DNA of 64,000 nt, taken from positions 7,443,501 through 7,507,500 of the forward strand of contig JAPVLO010000003.1 of the NCBI GenBank assembly GCA_027257055.1, given 5' to 3'. This DNA is from Cephalopachus bancanus (taxonomy: Eukaryota; Chordata; Mammalia; Primates; Tarsiidae). The notes under the pieces are model-generated. The model had not been told where the DNA came from. It searched no databases and worked only from the letters and a program-made list of their open reading frames with translations. The translations under genes were made by a program, and so were the position numbers. This document shows positions 13,001 through 24,830 of the stretch, piece by piece (position 1 is the stretch's first letter; every line of letters starts with the position of its first letter).

Positions 13001-13240
13001 TGTTGCAGCTCTATTCAAAATAACAAAAACATCAACCAACCATGTTGCCCATTGAAGCTGGACTGGATTGAAAAATGTGGTACATATACACAATGGAATA
13101 TTATGCAGCTGTAAAGACAGACCAACATATGGACTTCACAGCAACTTGGATGGATTTGTAGTCAATAATACCCGATGGTCTATCACAGAAACAAAGATCA
13201 GAGTACCACATGTCCTCACTCATAAGCAGACTTTGAACAA
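10060..13240 (+). pseudogene. L1 ORF2 remnant (endonuclease end, reverse transcriptase, C-terminus)
   Basis: Translating across several frameshifts gives, in order: the last endonuclease motif (LDHSGIK near 10110-10140, corresponding to the catalytic SDH motif), the connecting region (TKSWF, then [14 protein letters not shown], near 10515-10590), the reverse transcriptase core including the FADD catalytic box at 11523-11534, and the C-terminal region ending in METYY-type sequence near 13090-13240. In L1 this protein nicks target DNA and primes reverse transcription there. Stop codons and frameshifts break it, for example the stop near 11456 and the frame change near 11246, and the first part of ORF2 is deleted. 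No protein is expected. Confidence 0.88.
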
Positions 13241-14039
13241 TTATAATACTATAAGAAAGGGATTGTCAGTAGTGGGAAACTGTCAGGGGAAGGGAGTTAG
13301 ATTGGCAGTTGAGGGAAACTGCTAGGAGAGAGCGGGGGCATACCTCATCAACAAGGGTATCTGCATAATCAACGTTTGTATTCCTAACCCTGAATTTTAC
13401 CCCACATCTTTATATTAAAAAAAGCACTTAATTAAATTGCTCTACAGTTAAAAAAAAGATTTATATGAATATAGAACAGCAGGAAAATGTGAAAGAGTAA
13501 TAATATTGGATGATGTGTATGACTGATTTCAAGCTACAGTAAACAAGAAAATGTAGTTATAGTAAGCAAAGATATACAGATCATGAATGATGTATGAAAC
13601 CTGAAACATGCCCATCATTTGGTGAATGGTCAAATAAATTGTAATAAACCCTTACAGACTAATACTCTGCAATTCAGAGAAAGAGAGATAATATATATAA
13701 TGGCAAGGGTAATTTCAATAATTTTATGCTTTGTGAAAGAAACTAGATATAGAAACTTACCTACATTTCTCCATTATTTGGTATTCTCTAAAAGACAAAA
13801 TTTTGATAATAGAAAGCAGATTGGTCATTGCTTTGGGCTTGGGGTGGTGAATGGGGATTGCCATCAAAGAAACATGAAGGAAGTTTTTAGGGTAGTGGGA
13901 ACAGTCAGCATTCTGATTATGACGATGGTTACGTAATTGTGCACAATTGTTAAATCTCATGGATTTGTGTAATTAATGTGGGTGAACTTTACTGCATGTA
14001 AGTTTATTCAATAAAAGTATACTTTAAAAGTATAGAACA

Positions 14040-14312
14040 GGCCAGATGCAGTGGCTCAGCCAGTAATCCCATCATTTTTGAGGTCAAGGTAGAAGGATTG
14101 CTTGAGCCCAGGAGTTGAAGACAAGCCTGGGCAACAAAGTGAGACTCTGTCTCTACATAAAATAAAATTTTAAAAAAGTTAAATATGATGGTGTGCACCT
14201 GCAGTTCTAGCTATTTGGGAAGCTGAGGGTTCAAGGCTATATTGAGCTATGAATACTCCACTTACTCTTCAGACTGGGTGACAGAGTGAGATTCTGTCTC
14301 AGAAAAAAAAAA
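14040..14312 (+). mobile_element. Old AluJ-like element
   Basis: Two-monomer Alu starting GGCCAGATGCAGTGGCTCA and ending GATTCTGTCTCAG plus A run. The 3' end has the common GTCTC form, not the CCAACTC of the young family, and the left arm keeps the CCCAGGAGTTGAAGAC B-box region. The right arm has lost some 25 bases. It lies just beyond the 3' end of the L1M. Confidence 0.88.
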
Positions 14313-14769
14313 ATTAGCAAAGGATAAAATGCAGGGTCATTTTTTTTACAAATCCTGAGTATCAATATGAGACACAAGCTAAGGAAGGTAATTAAACATT
14401 AATAGTCTGGGAGCACTATACCATAAAAATGGTAGAAACAATGACTAAACCTATCGTTGTGAAGTATTTAAATGTCATAGATCATTTTGCTTTTTCTCTT
14501 CCTTTTTCCGTTCTCTTTCTCATTTTCCTTTTATTTTATTTATTTCAGACATCATGATCTCAAATTGTAATGATCTTCACTTTAATTTTTATCAAAGTAT
14601 AACATACAGAAAACAAAGTTAACAAATGCTGAGTATAGCTCAATAAATAATGTCAAAATGAATACACATTTGTAACCGAGACTCAGAGTATAAAATCCGA
14701 TTCACCAGTGATTCAGATTTTTTTCTGGTCAACTATGGGCTTAATGGACCAGCAAGTCAAGCATCAAAG
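14313..14769. other. Unclassified, with a pyrimidine-rich patch
   Basis: A C/T-rich patch lies at about 14489-14534. The part near 14580-14700 (AAGTATAACATACAGAAAAC, then TGTAACCGAGACTC) loosely resembles an old interspersed repeat I cannot name. No gene. Confidence 0.4.
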
Positions 14770-15450
14770 CGTGTTGGTTCTACTGGGCAGGCAAGCCAAG
14801 CCCTGAGAGTGTCTCAGCTGTTCTGGAATCTCACTCTCTGCTTGCAGCTTTCTGTCTTCTACCAGCTCTGCTGTCTCCATTGGCTGGCAAACCAGTCTCA
14901 GGATGCACAACTCTTCAACTCCAAGGATCTTCAGCAGCTCTTAGAGTTTGGATTCTTGCCTTGCATCCAGGAGGAATGAGAGACATGGATGGCCAGAAGT
15001 TGAGAAAGTAGGATTTACTGAGAAGACAGAAAAACTCTCACAGTGGAAGGGGACCCAAGGGCATTGCCAATTTTGTGCCCAAACCAGGCTCTTATATAGC
15101 CCTAGAATCAAGTTGATTGGCTAGCATTAGAAGTGAGTTGATTGGTTGGCACTAACTGTGCTAATTGTTCAATACTAAGAATCAATTGCCTGGAGGTAGG
15201 GGCCTAGTAGTGAACTGATTGGTCAGCACTTAGTGGTGAAGTGATTGGTTTTCCAGTCCCAGCAGTCAGTGTTTTTACTCTAGTCGGAGGGGCTTGTAGG
15301 GAGTTTCTTTATCAAAGCAAGTGTTTCAGTCTGAGAGGTCTGCAGGAAGTTTGTTACTTTGTTATCAGGGATCTGCCCTGTCTGTCTGCCCAGTTGTTTT
15401 CTAACTACCTCCTCAGGGAGAACCTGAGAATCTCCCTTGTGTGAAGCATT
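14770..15450 (-). mobile_element. Solitary LTR of ERV type (probable), minus strand
   Basis: Read on the minus strand this has LTR architecture: an upstream part with four CCAATCA boxes (15114-15248), a GCTATATAAG TATA box at 15091-15100, and then a long transcribed part containing CAGTAAATCC and TCATTCCTCCTGGATGC, ending near 14770. It is distinctly less AT-rich than its flanks. No internal retroviral sequence adjoins it. I cannot name the family and the ends are approximate. A promoter-bearing non-LTR origin is possible but less likely. Confidence 0.6.
15091..15248 (-). promoter_or_regulatory. LTR promoter: TATA box plus four CCAAT boxes in ~25-bp repeats
   Basis: On the minus strand, CCAATCA occurs exactly at 15242-15248, 15216-15222, 15139-15145 and 15114-15120. 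The copies pair with spacings of 26 and 25 bases, and similar surrounding sequence (GATTGG followed by a GCACT/GCATT block on the plus strand) suggests duplicated enhancer units. The TATA-like GCTATATAAG at 15091-15100 lies about 14 bases downstream of the nearest box. This is the arrangement expected of a retroviral U3 promoter. Present activity cannot be judged. Confidence 0.6.
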
Positions 15451-17867
15451 TTGTTTTTCAGTTTTTGGTGACTACCAAAAAAGAACATTTTCATCTTCTT
15501 TTCAAGAGACAATCTATATAGTAAATCTCTCTGATTTAAAACATAGAATATGTGAAAAATTATCTCAATGTGTACTACATAGCAGTACCCCAATATGAAA
15601 CAGTCAATTGGACTAAGATATACACTTACAATATGCTGCATTCAGATCCCTGAACCATAAATTACCTTTTAGTAATTTCACTTTCTGCTTAAAGGTAGAA
15701 AGAAATCAACTGACAACAACTGGATAAACTGGGAAGACAAGTGTCATTATGTTTAACATTTAAAAATTAGTTTTATAGAAGACAAATTGTTGATTTTAAG
15801 TGACACCATTTACCAAGGGGTTATATGTACACATATGATGATTTCTCTAGTCATGAAAGAAAGTTATTTGTGTTTATACCTTACAAATGAGGAAATATCA
15901 GTTTAGAAATTTTAAATATCTTGCAAAAGTTTCTGCAGGAAAATATTAGCAGAATAGTTTTCAAATATTCTTGATTTCAAAGTTAGACATTTTACGATTT
16001 ACAATAAACAATGTAATGAGATAACATTTTCATCAATATTATGGCAAATAAACCTAATTTAAAATGCCAATATCTTACATAAGCAGAGTTTGTGAAGTTG
16101 GTATATATTCAGTATAAAATTATGGCTAGCTTGTAAAATAATCCAAGATTTTTTTTTTTTTTTTTTGGTTCACAGAACTTTAAAATCACTGATTTCATAA
16201 TGAGAATGCATTTGCTTATATGTCTACATTTCAAAAAAGAAGTATTTGGGAAGATTAGGAAGTAAAATAAAATTAAATTATGATCACATATTTTTCTTTT
16301 ACAGAACTGTAATGAGCAACAGGCAGGATAAATGTTATTTCTGGAGGTGGGTAGAAAAGATATGCGATCTTATATTATTGAGCACAGTGAATAGCTTAGA
16401 GTGACTAATGATTTAATACAACCACCTGAAAGCACTAAAATATGAATTAAAATGTCTTATGCTTGATTCAATGTCACATTTCAGAACTGAATGCATGACT
16501 TTAATTGGACTGTGCTTAGTTATGGAAACTATAATCTACCTCACTCAACACAAGCAAAGCTAACATAACACATCTTTTTCTTTCTTAAAATCAGTTATGA
16601 AATGTAAGTGTACAATGACAGCTCCAAATCTGCAAAACTTTTAGTTCTCAAAAATATTATATGTATGAAAGCAAATGATTGTTTGAAACAGCATCCTGGG
16701 AGGTACATTGTAATTTGAATTTAGTGCCTTCAGTCATTCTCGGGGATATTAGAGTGTTTTTAGGGAATATCTCATGCTATAGAACTGTAACATATCAGTT
16801 CCAAAAGGTCATCTGATATAACATCTTATTCAACTATATCAATCTCAGAAATTAATTCAAATTACATATTTTTTAGTCATTCTCTGACTCAGGGTCCTTT
16901 CAACGACAAAGATAATATCTTGAAGAGACCTTGTGGACACTTGATCTTCCCCTGTAATCTCCTCTCTAGTGACTAAGGCCTTGGCAAGTGGTCATTTTAT
17001 TGTTGGACAAGCCTAATCATCAAAAAGTAGTTCAATACAAACCAAAATTATTTTTTTAACTATTCTAGTCTTAGACCATTAAAAAAAATTGTCAAATGTT
17101 TATGAGAAATGTCAGTAGTAGTTTTGTTGTAATATAGTAGTTCTCATCTGGAACAACAGCTCCCACTTGAATTATTTTGGAAATTTTTAAGAGACTTGCT
17201 GTTTGTCACAATGATTTTGGTGCATTAATATTTTGTGGTCAGAGGCCAATGATGTTAAACTCATGCAAAAAGCAGAATATTACAATACATGGAAGAGTTG
17301 ACCAATGTCCAACAAAATTTTTCATTTTCCCACTGGACATTCATTTAGACAAACAAAAACATTAATAATTGTCTAAGCCCTTAGCTAATATTTGTAATTA
17401 CAAAATATTTTTACATAGTGTAACATACACTAAATTCCTCAGACAATATAGCTGACAACTGTGCAATTAAAAATAATAAAAAGTAATACAAAATAAAATA
17501 ATAAGAATAAGAAATCTATTAGTCAGATATTGGATATTTATTTAATATGAGAAAGCCAGTTATACAACAATATAAATGCTATACTCCATTTTGAGTTAAA
17601 AGAGGGTTAAATAAGAATACTTATGTTTTTGTATATCTAGCATATGGATATATATACATATATGCATAGGTGTAGAAATAAATCCTGGAAGGATAAACCA
17701 AAAATTAATAACAAGGATTACTTATGGATAAGCATAAGAAAGAACTGGTCAAATAGATGACAGTGGGAATGAGAGAAAATTATAAATAATTAAATATATA
17801 AATAAATATGTATAGTTTTATGAAACATGTGAATCCATTAAGTACTAAATAAAAGTAATATGCATCA
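15451..17867. other. Unclassified AT-rich sequence
   Basis: Strongly AT-rich with an 18-base T run near 16149-16166. No gene, exon or repeat family recognised. Confidence 0.5.
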
Positions 17868-18690
17868 ACATATTTTATTTATTTATTTTTATTATAAAGA
17901 TGTGGGTTACAATTCAGGGTTAATTATTCAAACATTGATAATGCAGGTACCCTTGTTGATGAGTTATGCCCCTCCCTCTCCTAGCAGTTTCTCTCAACTG
18001 TCAATCCCATCCCCCTCCCCTGACAGTTTCCCATTACTGCCAAGCACTTTCTTATAGTATTATAATTGTTAAGGTCTGTTTATGAGTGAGAACATATGGT
18101 ACTCTGTTCTTTGTTTCTGTAATAGATCACTGAGTATGATCGACTCCAAATCCATCCAAGTTGCTGCGAAGTTCATATATTTGTCCTTCTTTATGGCTGC
18201 ATAATATTCCATTGTGTATATGTACCATAGGACCCCTCCCTATCACCATACACAAAAATTAACTCTAAATGAATCAAAGGCTAAAATATAAAACCTCAAA
18301 CTATGAGAATCAGAAAATGCAGGAGACACCCTTATGGAAATTGGAACTGGCAACCAATTCCTATTCAGAACCCTAAAGGCCAATACCTTAAGAAATAAGA
18401 TAGACAAGTGGGACATCATCAAACTAACAAGCTTCTGCAAAGCAAAAGAAACCATCAAGAGATCAGGGAGACAGCCCACAGAATGGGAAAAATATTTGTC
18501 AACTGTGTATCTGACAAAGGCCTAACATCTAGGATCTACAAAGAACTCAAACACACTGAAAGGAAAAAAACAGTCCCTTTAAAAAGTGGACAAAAGACAA
18601 GAATAGACACTTCTCAGAAGAAGATACATGGACAGCCAACAGATACATGAAAAAGTGTTCAGTCTCACTCATCATCAGAGAAATACAAAA
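17868..18690 (-). mobile_element. Young L1 with 5' inversion (twin priming)
   Basis: From 17868 to about 18228 the minus strand is the 3' end of the young L1 family (3' UTR plus end of ORF2), with its poly-A side at the left. At 18229 the sequence switches strand: 18229-18690 is plus-strand ORF2 sequence matching 12258-12727 of the other young copy. The two parts therefore lie head to head and omit about 350 bases that would normally sit between them. This is the signature of twin-primed reverse transcription. Target duplications are not clear. The reading frames at 18334-18650 are ORF2 fragments only. Confidence 0.88.
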
Positions 18691-19488
18691 TATATTTTTA
18701 CATTTTTTTATGTTTTATTTTATAAGGTTTTTTAAAAATAATAATTATCAGGCTTCTATTAGACTTCTCAGCAATACTAAATTTTGTGAGAGAAATTTCT
18801 GTATTTTTAGATGAAAAATAGCTAACCCCCAAATATTTGGTGATTCAAGTGTTCTCTTACATGTAAAGGAAACAGAAATGGAATATTCATAGATATTCAA
18901 TGGCTTAAAAAATCATTTCTGAAAAAAAGCAAAAATAATTTTAAATATGTCCAAGAAATAAAGCAAAATAGGAATTTAAAAAGAAGACATAATTTAGATG
19001 AAATTGTTTTTATTATATCATCAATTTATGCCACGTTAATGCTAGAGAATCCAAGAAAGATAATGGAAAGACAATAAATTTAGAGGTCCAAATCATCTGA
19101 ATTTGACTCTTCACATACTCTTTGTGGAAGATGATGAGTAAAACTCATTCAATATCTTTGTGCCTCAATTAATTTTATTCATCCAAATAATGACAACTGT
19201 TTTATAACTATGCTTTTAGAACATAGTAAAATATTCATATAAAGATTTGAAAATCTATCGGGTTATGTTTTTAGAGCATTTTCATACTATCTTATGCATT
19301 TCTACTCCCAAAATATTTCTAAGTCAGCCTCTTTGCCTCTTATATAAAGTTTCAGCCTCCCTAATTAGCAATATTTTCTCTAACCAATTAATGTTTCCTG
19401 ATGACATTAGACATCATTCATGATTTGTAACTGATTTTTTTAATTATCTGAATCACACCATCACATTATTGTACTAATACATTATGAG

Positions 19489-19529
<41 letters not shown>

Positions 19530-20182
19530 CATTTATTACTTCCCTTGTTTTACCTCATATGTGAAAATATTGCCCATAAAAGTGTGTTGCTGGTGTGGAG
19601 AAAAGCATGACATTATATGTTGAGAAAATAAAGTTTAAAGTAATTTAACTAAGATTATTTTCAATTATGTTAAAATACATCTCTGTGATATTCTTCCCAA
19701 TAATATCCTCAATATAATTACGACAAAACATCAGATAAAACCATATTGAGAGTCATTTAGCAAAACACTTGGCCAATGATCTTCAAAAGTGTCAAGATTG
19801 TGAAAGACAAGAAAAGACTGTGGACTGTTTCAGACTGCAAGTGATTAAATTAATGAAATATATGCTAGATAGAGTCTGGAAACCAAAATAAAACATTAAT
19901 GAAAATTTGATGACATGTGAATAACATTTGTATATTTGTTAACTGCATTATAACAGCGTTAATTCTTAGTTGTGATCAATATGCCATAGTTATGTGAGAT
20001 GTTGCATCAGGGAAATGTGGGTGATATGTATAAAGAAATGATTTGTATTATGTTTGAAACTCTTCCTTAAGTGTAAACATATTTTGAAATAATAGGCTGA
20101 ATAAATAAATAAATAATAGTTTAGAAAATTAAAAAACATAAAAAGACTAAAGGTAAATGTGATTACTCTTGTTATTTAATAG
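18691..20182. other. Unclassified AT-rich sequence
   Basis: No gene or interspersed repeat recognised apart from the TA microsatellite at 19489-19527. Confidence 0.5.
19489..19527. repeat. TA dinucleotide microsatellite
   Basis: About 19 TA units with one C interruption near 19497. Confidence 0.95.
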
Positions 20183-20193
20183 ATGGTGGGATT

Positions 20194-20477
20194 TTTTTTT
20201 TTTTTTTTGAGTCAGAGTCTCACTCTGCTGCCCAGACTGGAGTGCAGTAGCCGCTCCCGGCTACTGCAGCCTTGCCCTGCTGATCCTTCCACCTCAGTTT
20301 TCCAAGTAGCCGGAACTACAGGCGCACACTACGACGCCTGGCTAATTTTTGATTTGTTGTAGAGACGAGATCTAGCCAAGTTTCCCAGGCAGGTATCGAA
20401 CCCGCGGGCTCAGGCAATCCACTCGCTTCGGCCTCCCAAAGTTCTCGGATTACAAGCTGAGCCACTGAGCCCAGCCA
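20194..20477 (-). mobile_element. Dimeric Alu, subfamily b
   Basis: Complete minus-strand copy with a poly-T tract at its left end. Target duplications ATGGTGGGATT (20183-20193) and ATGGTGGAATT (20478-20488) differ at one base. It has the AACTTGG linker of subfamily b and keeps a T-arm-like B box with a wobble pair (GCGGG TTCGATA CCTGC on the minus strand). The 63-codon frame over it is Alu-derived. Confidence 0.95.
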
Positions 20478-20488
20478 ATGGTGGAATT

Positions 20489-21009
20489 GATGGTGATTTT
20501 TCCTCACATCTTTGCAGTTTCCATATTTTCAAATATTAATGGGCGTAAGTTAAGTGGTCAAAACATATCAATAGGTGAAAAATTAAATATAAAGTGGCAT
20601 GTGCAGAAAACTGTTGCACTTACCACCCTCATGTACTCCTCTTCATAGAAAAAGACAAGTCAATTTAATATCTTATAGCATATACATTGTATCAATTGTT
20701 ATGATCCTTGAATTTTTTTTTTTACACTTATAGTGTTCTTTGTATTAGAGTGAGCTGTTGAATACACCGAGCCAGTTGGTCTAAAAGCCTCTATTTCATT
20801 TGAGAACAGGAGAAATACTGAAGGAACAACATTGCCATAACCTTCATAATTGCATTAAGATAAAGATACCATAGAGACTTTTCCATTTGTCTTTATAAAC
20901 TTATAGTTCATTTCAAAGTTATTGTTTCAAAGTTCTAATAATTAAATAACCTGACCCTGCTGAGTTTATCTCAGTTTAATTATTTCTTTTCAGGATTTAT
21001 TGAATGGTG
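20489..21009. other. Unclassified sequence
   Basis: No gene or repeat recognised. Contains a short T run near 20711-20721. Confidence 0.45.
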
Positions 21010-21315
21010 TTGGAGACCATTACACTAAGTAAACGATCACAGAAAGAAAGAACTGAATACCACATGTTCTCACTCATAAGAAGGCCCTGAACACTAGTCA
21101 CATCGGCACAAGGGAGGGATTGGCAGTGCTTGATGCTGCTAGAGAATGGAAAGAGAAAGGGGCATGTACAACATAAAAGATACCTGGTCTACTACCGGGG
21201 GAGGGAGGGCCATTTATAAGCCCAAACTTCACCTGCATGTGCAGCCTACTTATGTAATTAATCCTCACTTGTATCCCACATCTGAATAATTAAAAAACAT
21301 TATAAACAATAAAAA
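21010..21315 (+). mobile_element. 5'-truncated L1, 3' end only
   Basis: Matches the end of L1 ORF2 and the 3' UTR: the GAATACCACATGTTCTCACT block near 21055-21075 and the AAGGGAGGGATTGGCAGTG-like 3' UTR, ending in an A-rich tail near 21295-21315. Its 3' UTR (CTACTACCGGGGGAGGGAGG at about 21190-21210) differs from the young family at 13240, so it represents another L1 subfamily. Confidence 0.8.
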
Positions 21316-24109
21316 AGAATTTTTCAGAATCTTATATTCTTCATCAAAGTACCATATCTCTGTCTCTTTATTTTATTCTCCCCCTAAAACGTGTCATTGC
21401 TTTGTTTTGTCAGTTTTGTGAATTTACGTATTTCATGATTAATGTTGATGTCATCCATCCTTTCTCTATTTCTTCTTGATATGATAAGGCATATATTGCC
21501 CAGGCCATAATCATAATTTCCACTAAGATATCCACAGGATCAGTTTTGACAATTTTTGCTAAATCTTCTCATTCATATACTACTCTGTGTATAGATACAT
21601 GAACTTAGGAAGATTTGTGCTTGGTTTCTAAAACTCTTATCAGCTATTTTACCCCTGAGAATTGTCAGACACCTTCATATCTGTCTTGCTTATTACAATA
21701 CATTTTACAAATTTATTTGGATTTTTTCTTTCTTAAATGTCATTTGCAACTCTCCAAATGTAGTACCCAGCATTTTACAAACACATTAATTTCAATTTAT
21801 GTAAGAATTCATGAGATACATGCTATGCTTTTTTTCTAATCTATTGAAGAAATCTCATCTCCTACAGATAAACAAAAGGACTCTTGACATTTTGAAATTA
21901 ATCCAAGTATTCATTTTCAGTGTTGTCTTCCACTCTATACCCACAAAATTTAATGAAGAGGAAATGAGAAAAGTAAATATCTGGGTGCTCAACACTTCTG
22001 TAGATTCCAAATATATTCTCATACTACAATTATGTTAGAACAAATGAACCACAGAAATCAACAAAAGTCAGAGAAATTATTTTCAGCATACTCAATTGGC
22101 CATTTAAATTAGAGAAAAATGCATTAAGAACTGAAATAGAGGGAACTTGGTTTTTTTCAGGCAACAGAAAACTAATATTTTGGAATTTTAAAGGGGTGAG
22201 TATGGGTGAGAAATGAGTCGAAAAATAGATATGAAAAAACTTACATATTTTACTTCTTCAATATGTTAGTCCCAGGATTAGTTAGCAATTTTAAGAATCA
22301 TTGAGAATCTCAACAACTTAAGATTACGTGGGCTATAGCTATAGTATTGCCATATTCAATATTAAAATAAAAATTACAAATAGTTTTTAAATAATTTTAA
22401 AATAATGATAAATATAATATATTAATATAAATCATTTATTTTATTTTAAAATAAAAGCTGTATTTTCCCAAAGCATACACTAAGGGAAAGAATGACATTG
22501 TTTTGCATTTTTGAAAAATTTGTTTAAAAATTTCTGGTTTAATAAAAAACAGCTATATGTTCATATTTGCATCTCCATTTAATTTGTTATAATATTTTTG
22601 GTTGAAGTTTATGAAGATAATTTGATCTCACACAGATTTATAGTTGAAAACTAGAAGAGCATTTTGGTAAACTTTATAAATTATTATACATATTCTTTGA
22701 AAATAGACCAAAATTTGACCAGAAGAAGTTACATAAAGATGTGTTACAATGCAGAATCTGAAACCATGTACCTTAACTCTTTGTATACCATTACTCCAAA
22801 ATAAGTTTTTCTGTCTTTCTTCTTGAATGAATCTTTTACTCATGCATGATTTAATAATCATGGTTATTTGAAAAATACAAGTTCACTGAATCATTTGCAG
22901 ATATTTCAAAAGTTGACTCATTTCACAATATCTAAAAATGACATTTATTCATATCAATACCACTCTTACCAGAAAAGACATTATTGTTAGAAAACTTTAA
23001 TACTAATGGTGAATACATGTTTTCTATATATATATATAGAAAGTTCTAATGTTTTCAGTGGTAACTCAGAGACTCTGTTGTTTCACTTAAAGTGGTAGAT
23101 TTGCTTAGGTCATTTTTGAGAACATGTCTGCCAGTACTACAAATTGAATAATGACAGTTTTTCTTTTAGTCATTCTTCCAAGTAAAATTACATTCAATGG
23201 GAAATCCATTAATTTACTCCGCAACTTATACAACTGCAGGAATTCAATTTCTTGAAAGAATCATCACACTTTATACGTGCTTCTCATGTCATTCCACAGA
23301 AAATGACAGACACTCAAAATTTGAGATTCAATGAACAACTTCTAAATGAACAACTTCTACTGCTTCATTAAGTACATTTTTTAGTAAGACTTGAGTTTGT
23401 TCTTTATTTGTTCTGCTGCAATTTCAAGGAGGTAAAGAATACAGTGACTACTTTCTTACTCTAGTTTGTCATTACCACTGTGAATCATGCTAACATGTAA
23501 GCAATTTATGGGATCATGTTGTTTAACAATTAATGTAAATGTCAATAATAAAAAAGGTAAACAGTATATATGTATTATTCTGAAAATAGTTTTCACCACT
23601 CAGAACACGTGAAAGATGCTTTTGAGACCCCCAGAGATCTACGGCTCATACTCTGAGATACATGATTGTTAAGGAAATTCAACTATATCTATGAACAAGA
23701 CAGGTCATTTAAAAAAATTTTTAAGTAGAATAATGACAGGGGCATACTTATGCCTTAAACACACTGATTCCAAATTTTGAGAACAAACGCCTACCACAAT
23801 ACTAAAGTATACTCTTTTCAAAATGAATATGTAACATTAAATTGGTACCAGGTCAACATTTCCTAATACAACTTCAACAATATTCCCCTTTCATTACTAC
23901 TGAGGCACAGAAAGCTAGGAAAATTTATAACACTGAAAACTGAAAAAACAAGACATGTTAGTTTGTTAAATACATGAACATTGAAAGGAGGGAACCTCTG
24001 AAATGTAGAAGACATTTAAATTTAAAAGTAAACATTTTTTCCTTGCCTCCCCCCCACTGTCCTTGGATCTAGTAACTGTTGCTGGTACTGAAGGGAACAT
24101 GTCTTCTTT
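21316..24109. other. Unclassified AT-rich sequence
   Basis: No gene or interspersed repeat recognised over 2.8 kb. Holds a 22-bp perfect palindrome at 23021-23042 (TTTC, seven TA units, GAAA). Confidence 0.45.
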
Positions 24110-24830
24110 GAGCTCCCTGACAAACAGGAAACACCAAAAGGGACTGCGCGTCCCTGGAAATACCTCTGCCATATCTAGATAAAAAACGGGCTATTGAAAC
24201 TACCCAACACCTAGACATGTGTCTGTTCCCTTAGTCTCTAAATGACAACTGTTTTCTTTCATGTCTTTGTATTAATTCTATGTATAATGTTTCATTAAGC
24301 CTTGTGAACCAGAACTCCTGGAATAAGCAAAAACTGTAACTAGCTGGAATGTATGCAGCCCAAATTGTTTAAGGCATTTGTAGTGGCCTTGATGTATCAT
24401 TATCAATTTACTGTGGCTAATTTCCCACCCACCACCTGGAGTTAGGAGATAGCAGTGACTGGTGACGTCAAGACACAAGGCTTACGTGACTACTGTTACC
24501 GGCATCAAAAATGGAAACTCTGGGCATTTTTCTCAGCCTAAATTTTCCTTCAAGAGCTTTTCAAGAACTTTTAATATACTCAGCTCTCCAGCTTCGATGT
24601 CATATTTGCCTCAGAGTGTTGGCCCCCTCTCCTACCTTCAGGAGGTGAATTTTTCTTTCTCTCTCTAATTTACTTTCTAAATAAACTATAACTTCTAATC
24701 TAACTTCTGTGCAATTCTTTGCATCTTTCATGTGGTGTCAAATCACACACCAGGCACACTCATACCCACAGTGGGCCTGACCTAACACTCCGGAGGCCCT
24801 GCTGGGAGTGTGCCCTAACACACACCATCT
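24110..24830 (+). mobile_element. LTR-like segment, plus strand (candidate)
   Basis: Candidate solitary LTR. A CRE-like TGACGTCA lies at 24463-24470 in the upstream part. Downstream come a pyrimidine-rich stretch, AAATAAACTATAACTTC (polyadenylation-type signal near 24678), and a GTGGTGTCAAATCACAC block near 24730 as seen in U5 regions. Composition is less AT-rich than the flanks. No internal retroviral genes adjoin. Ends and family are uncertain, and a non-retroviral origin cannot be excluded. Confidence 0.45.
24463..24470. promoter_or_regulatory. Perfect CRE palindrome TGACGTCA
   Basis: An exact cAMP-response/ATF consensus octamer inside the candidate LTR. It contains a CpG that has survived in a region where most CpGs are lost. 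Function is inferred from the motif alone. Confidence 0.5.

Larger units (their letters stand above)
8044..13455 (+). mobile_element. Lineage-specific L1, 5' end retained, large internal deletion
   Basis: A 5.4-kb L1 inserted in the older L1M. Target duplications AAGATTTATGTG (8032-8043) and AAGATTTATATG (13456-13467) differ at one base. It starts with a GGAAGGGGGAAGATGGCAGC 5' UTR opening, keeps about 1.9 kb of 5' region, then joins directly to late endonuclease/RT sequence of ORF2 near 10060. ORF1 and most of the endonuclease are missing. The 3' UTR (about 13240-13440) ends with an AT-rich stretch and a short A run. The same 3' UTR recurs at 17868, 36350 and 39321, defining one young family. 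Frames are broken, so the copy is inactive. Confidence 0.9.
3820..14030 (+). mobile_element. Old L1M element, interrupted by three insertions
   Basis: Degenerate mammalian-wide L1 on the plus strand. ORF1-like sequence is clear from about 4060 to 5250, including the blocks around 'AGGCATGCAAAGAAGCAGAA' at 4140. ORF2-like sequence follows from about 5600 to 7463, resumes at 7505-7629, again at 7921-8043, and once more after 13456. The 3' UTR runs to about 14030 and ends in an AATAAA-like signal near 14010. Every reading frame is destroyed. The insertions are a 41-bp Alu tail (7464-7504), an Alu (7630-7920) and a younger L1 (8044-13455). The 5' boundary is uncertain, and homology before 4060 is weak. 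Confidence 0.8.

Noticed and set aside
12569..13093. 174-codon minus-strand open frame, the longest in the window
   Set aside because: It is antisense to L1 ORF2 in the element at 8044. The corresponding antisense frame also appears over the L1 at 36350, as expected of a shadow frame.
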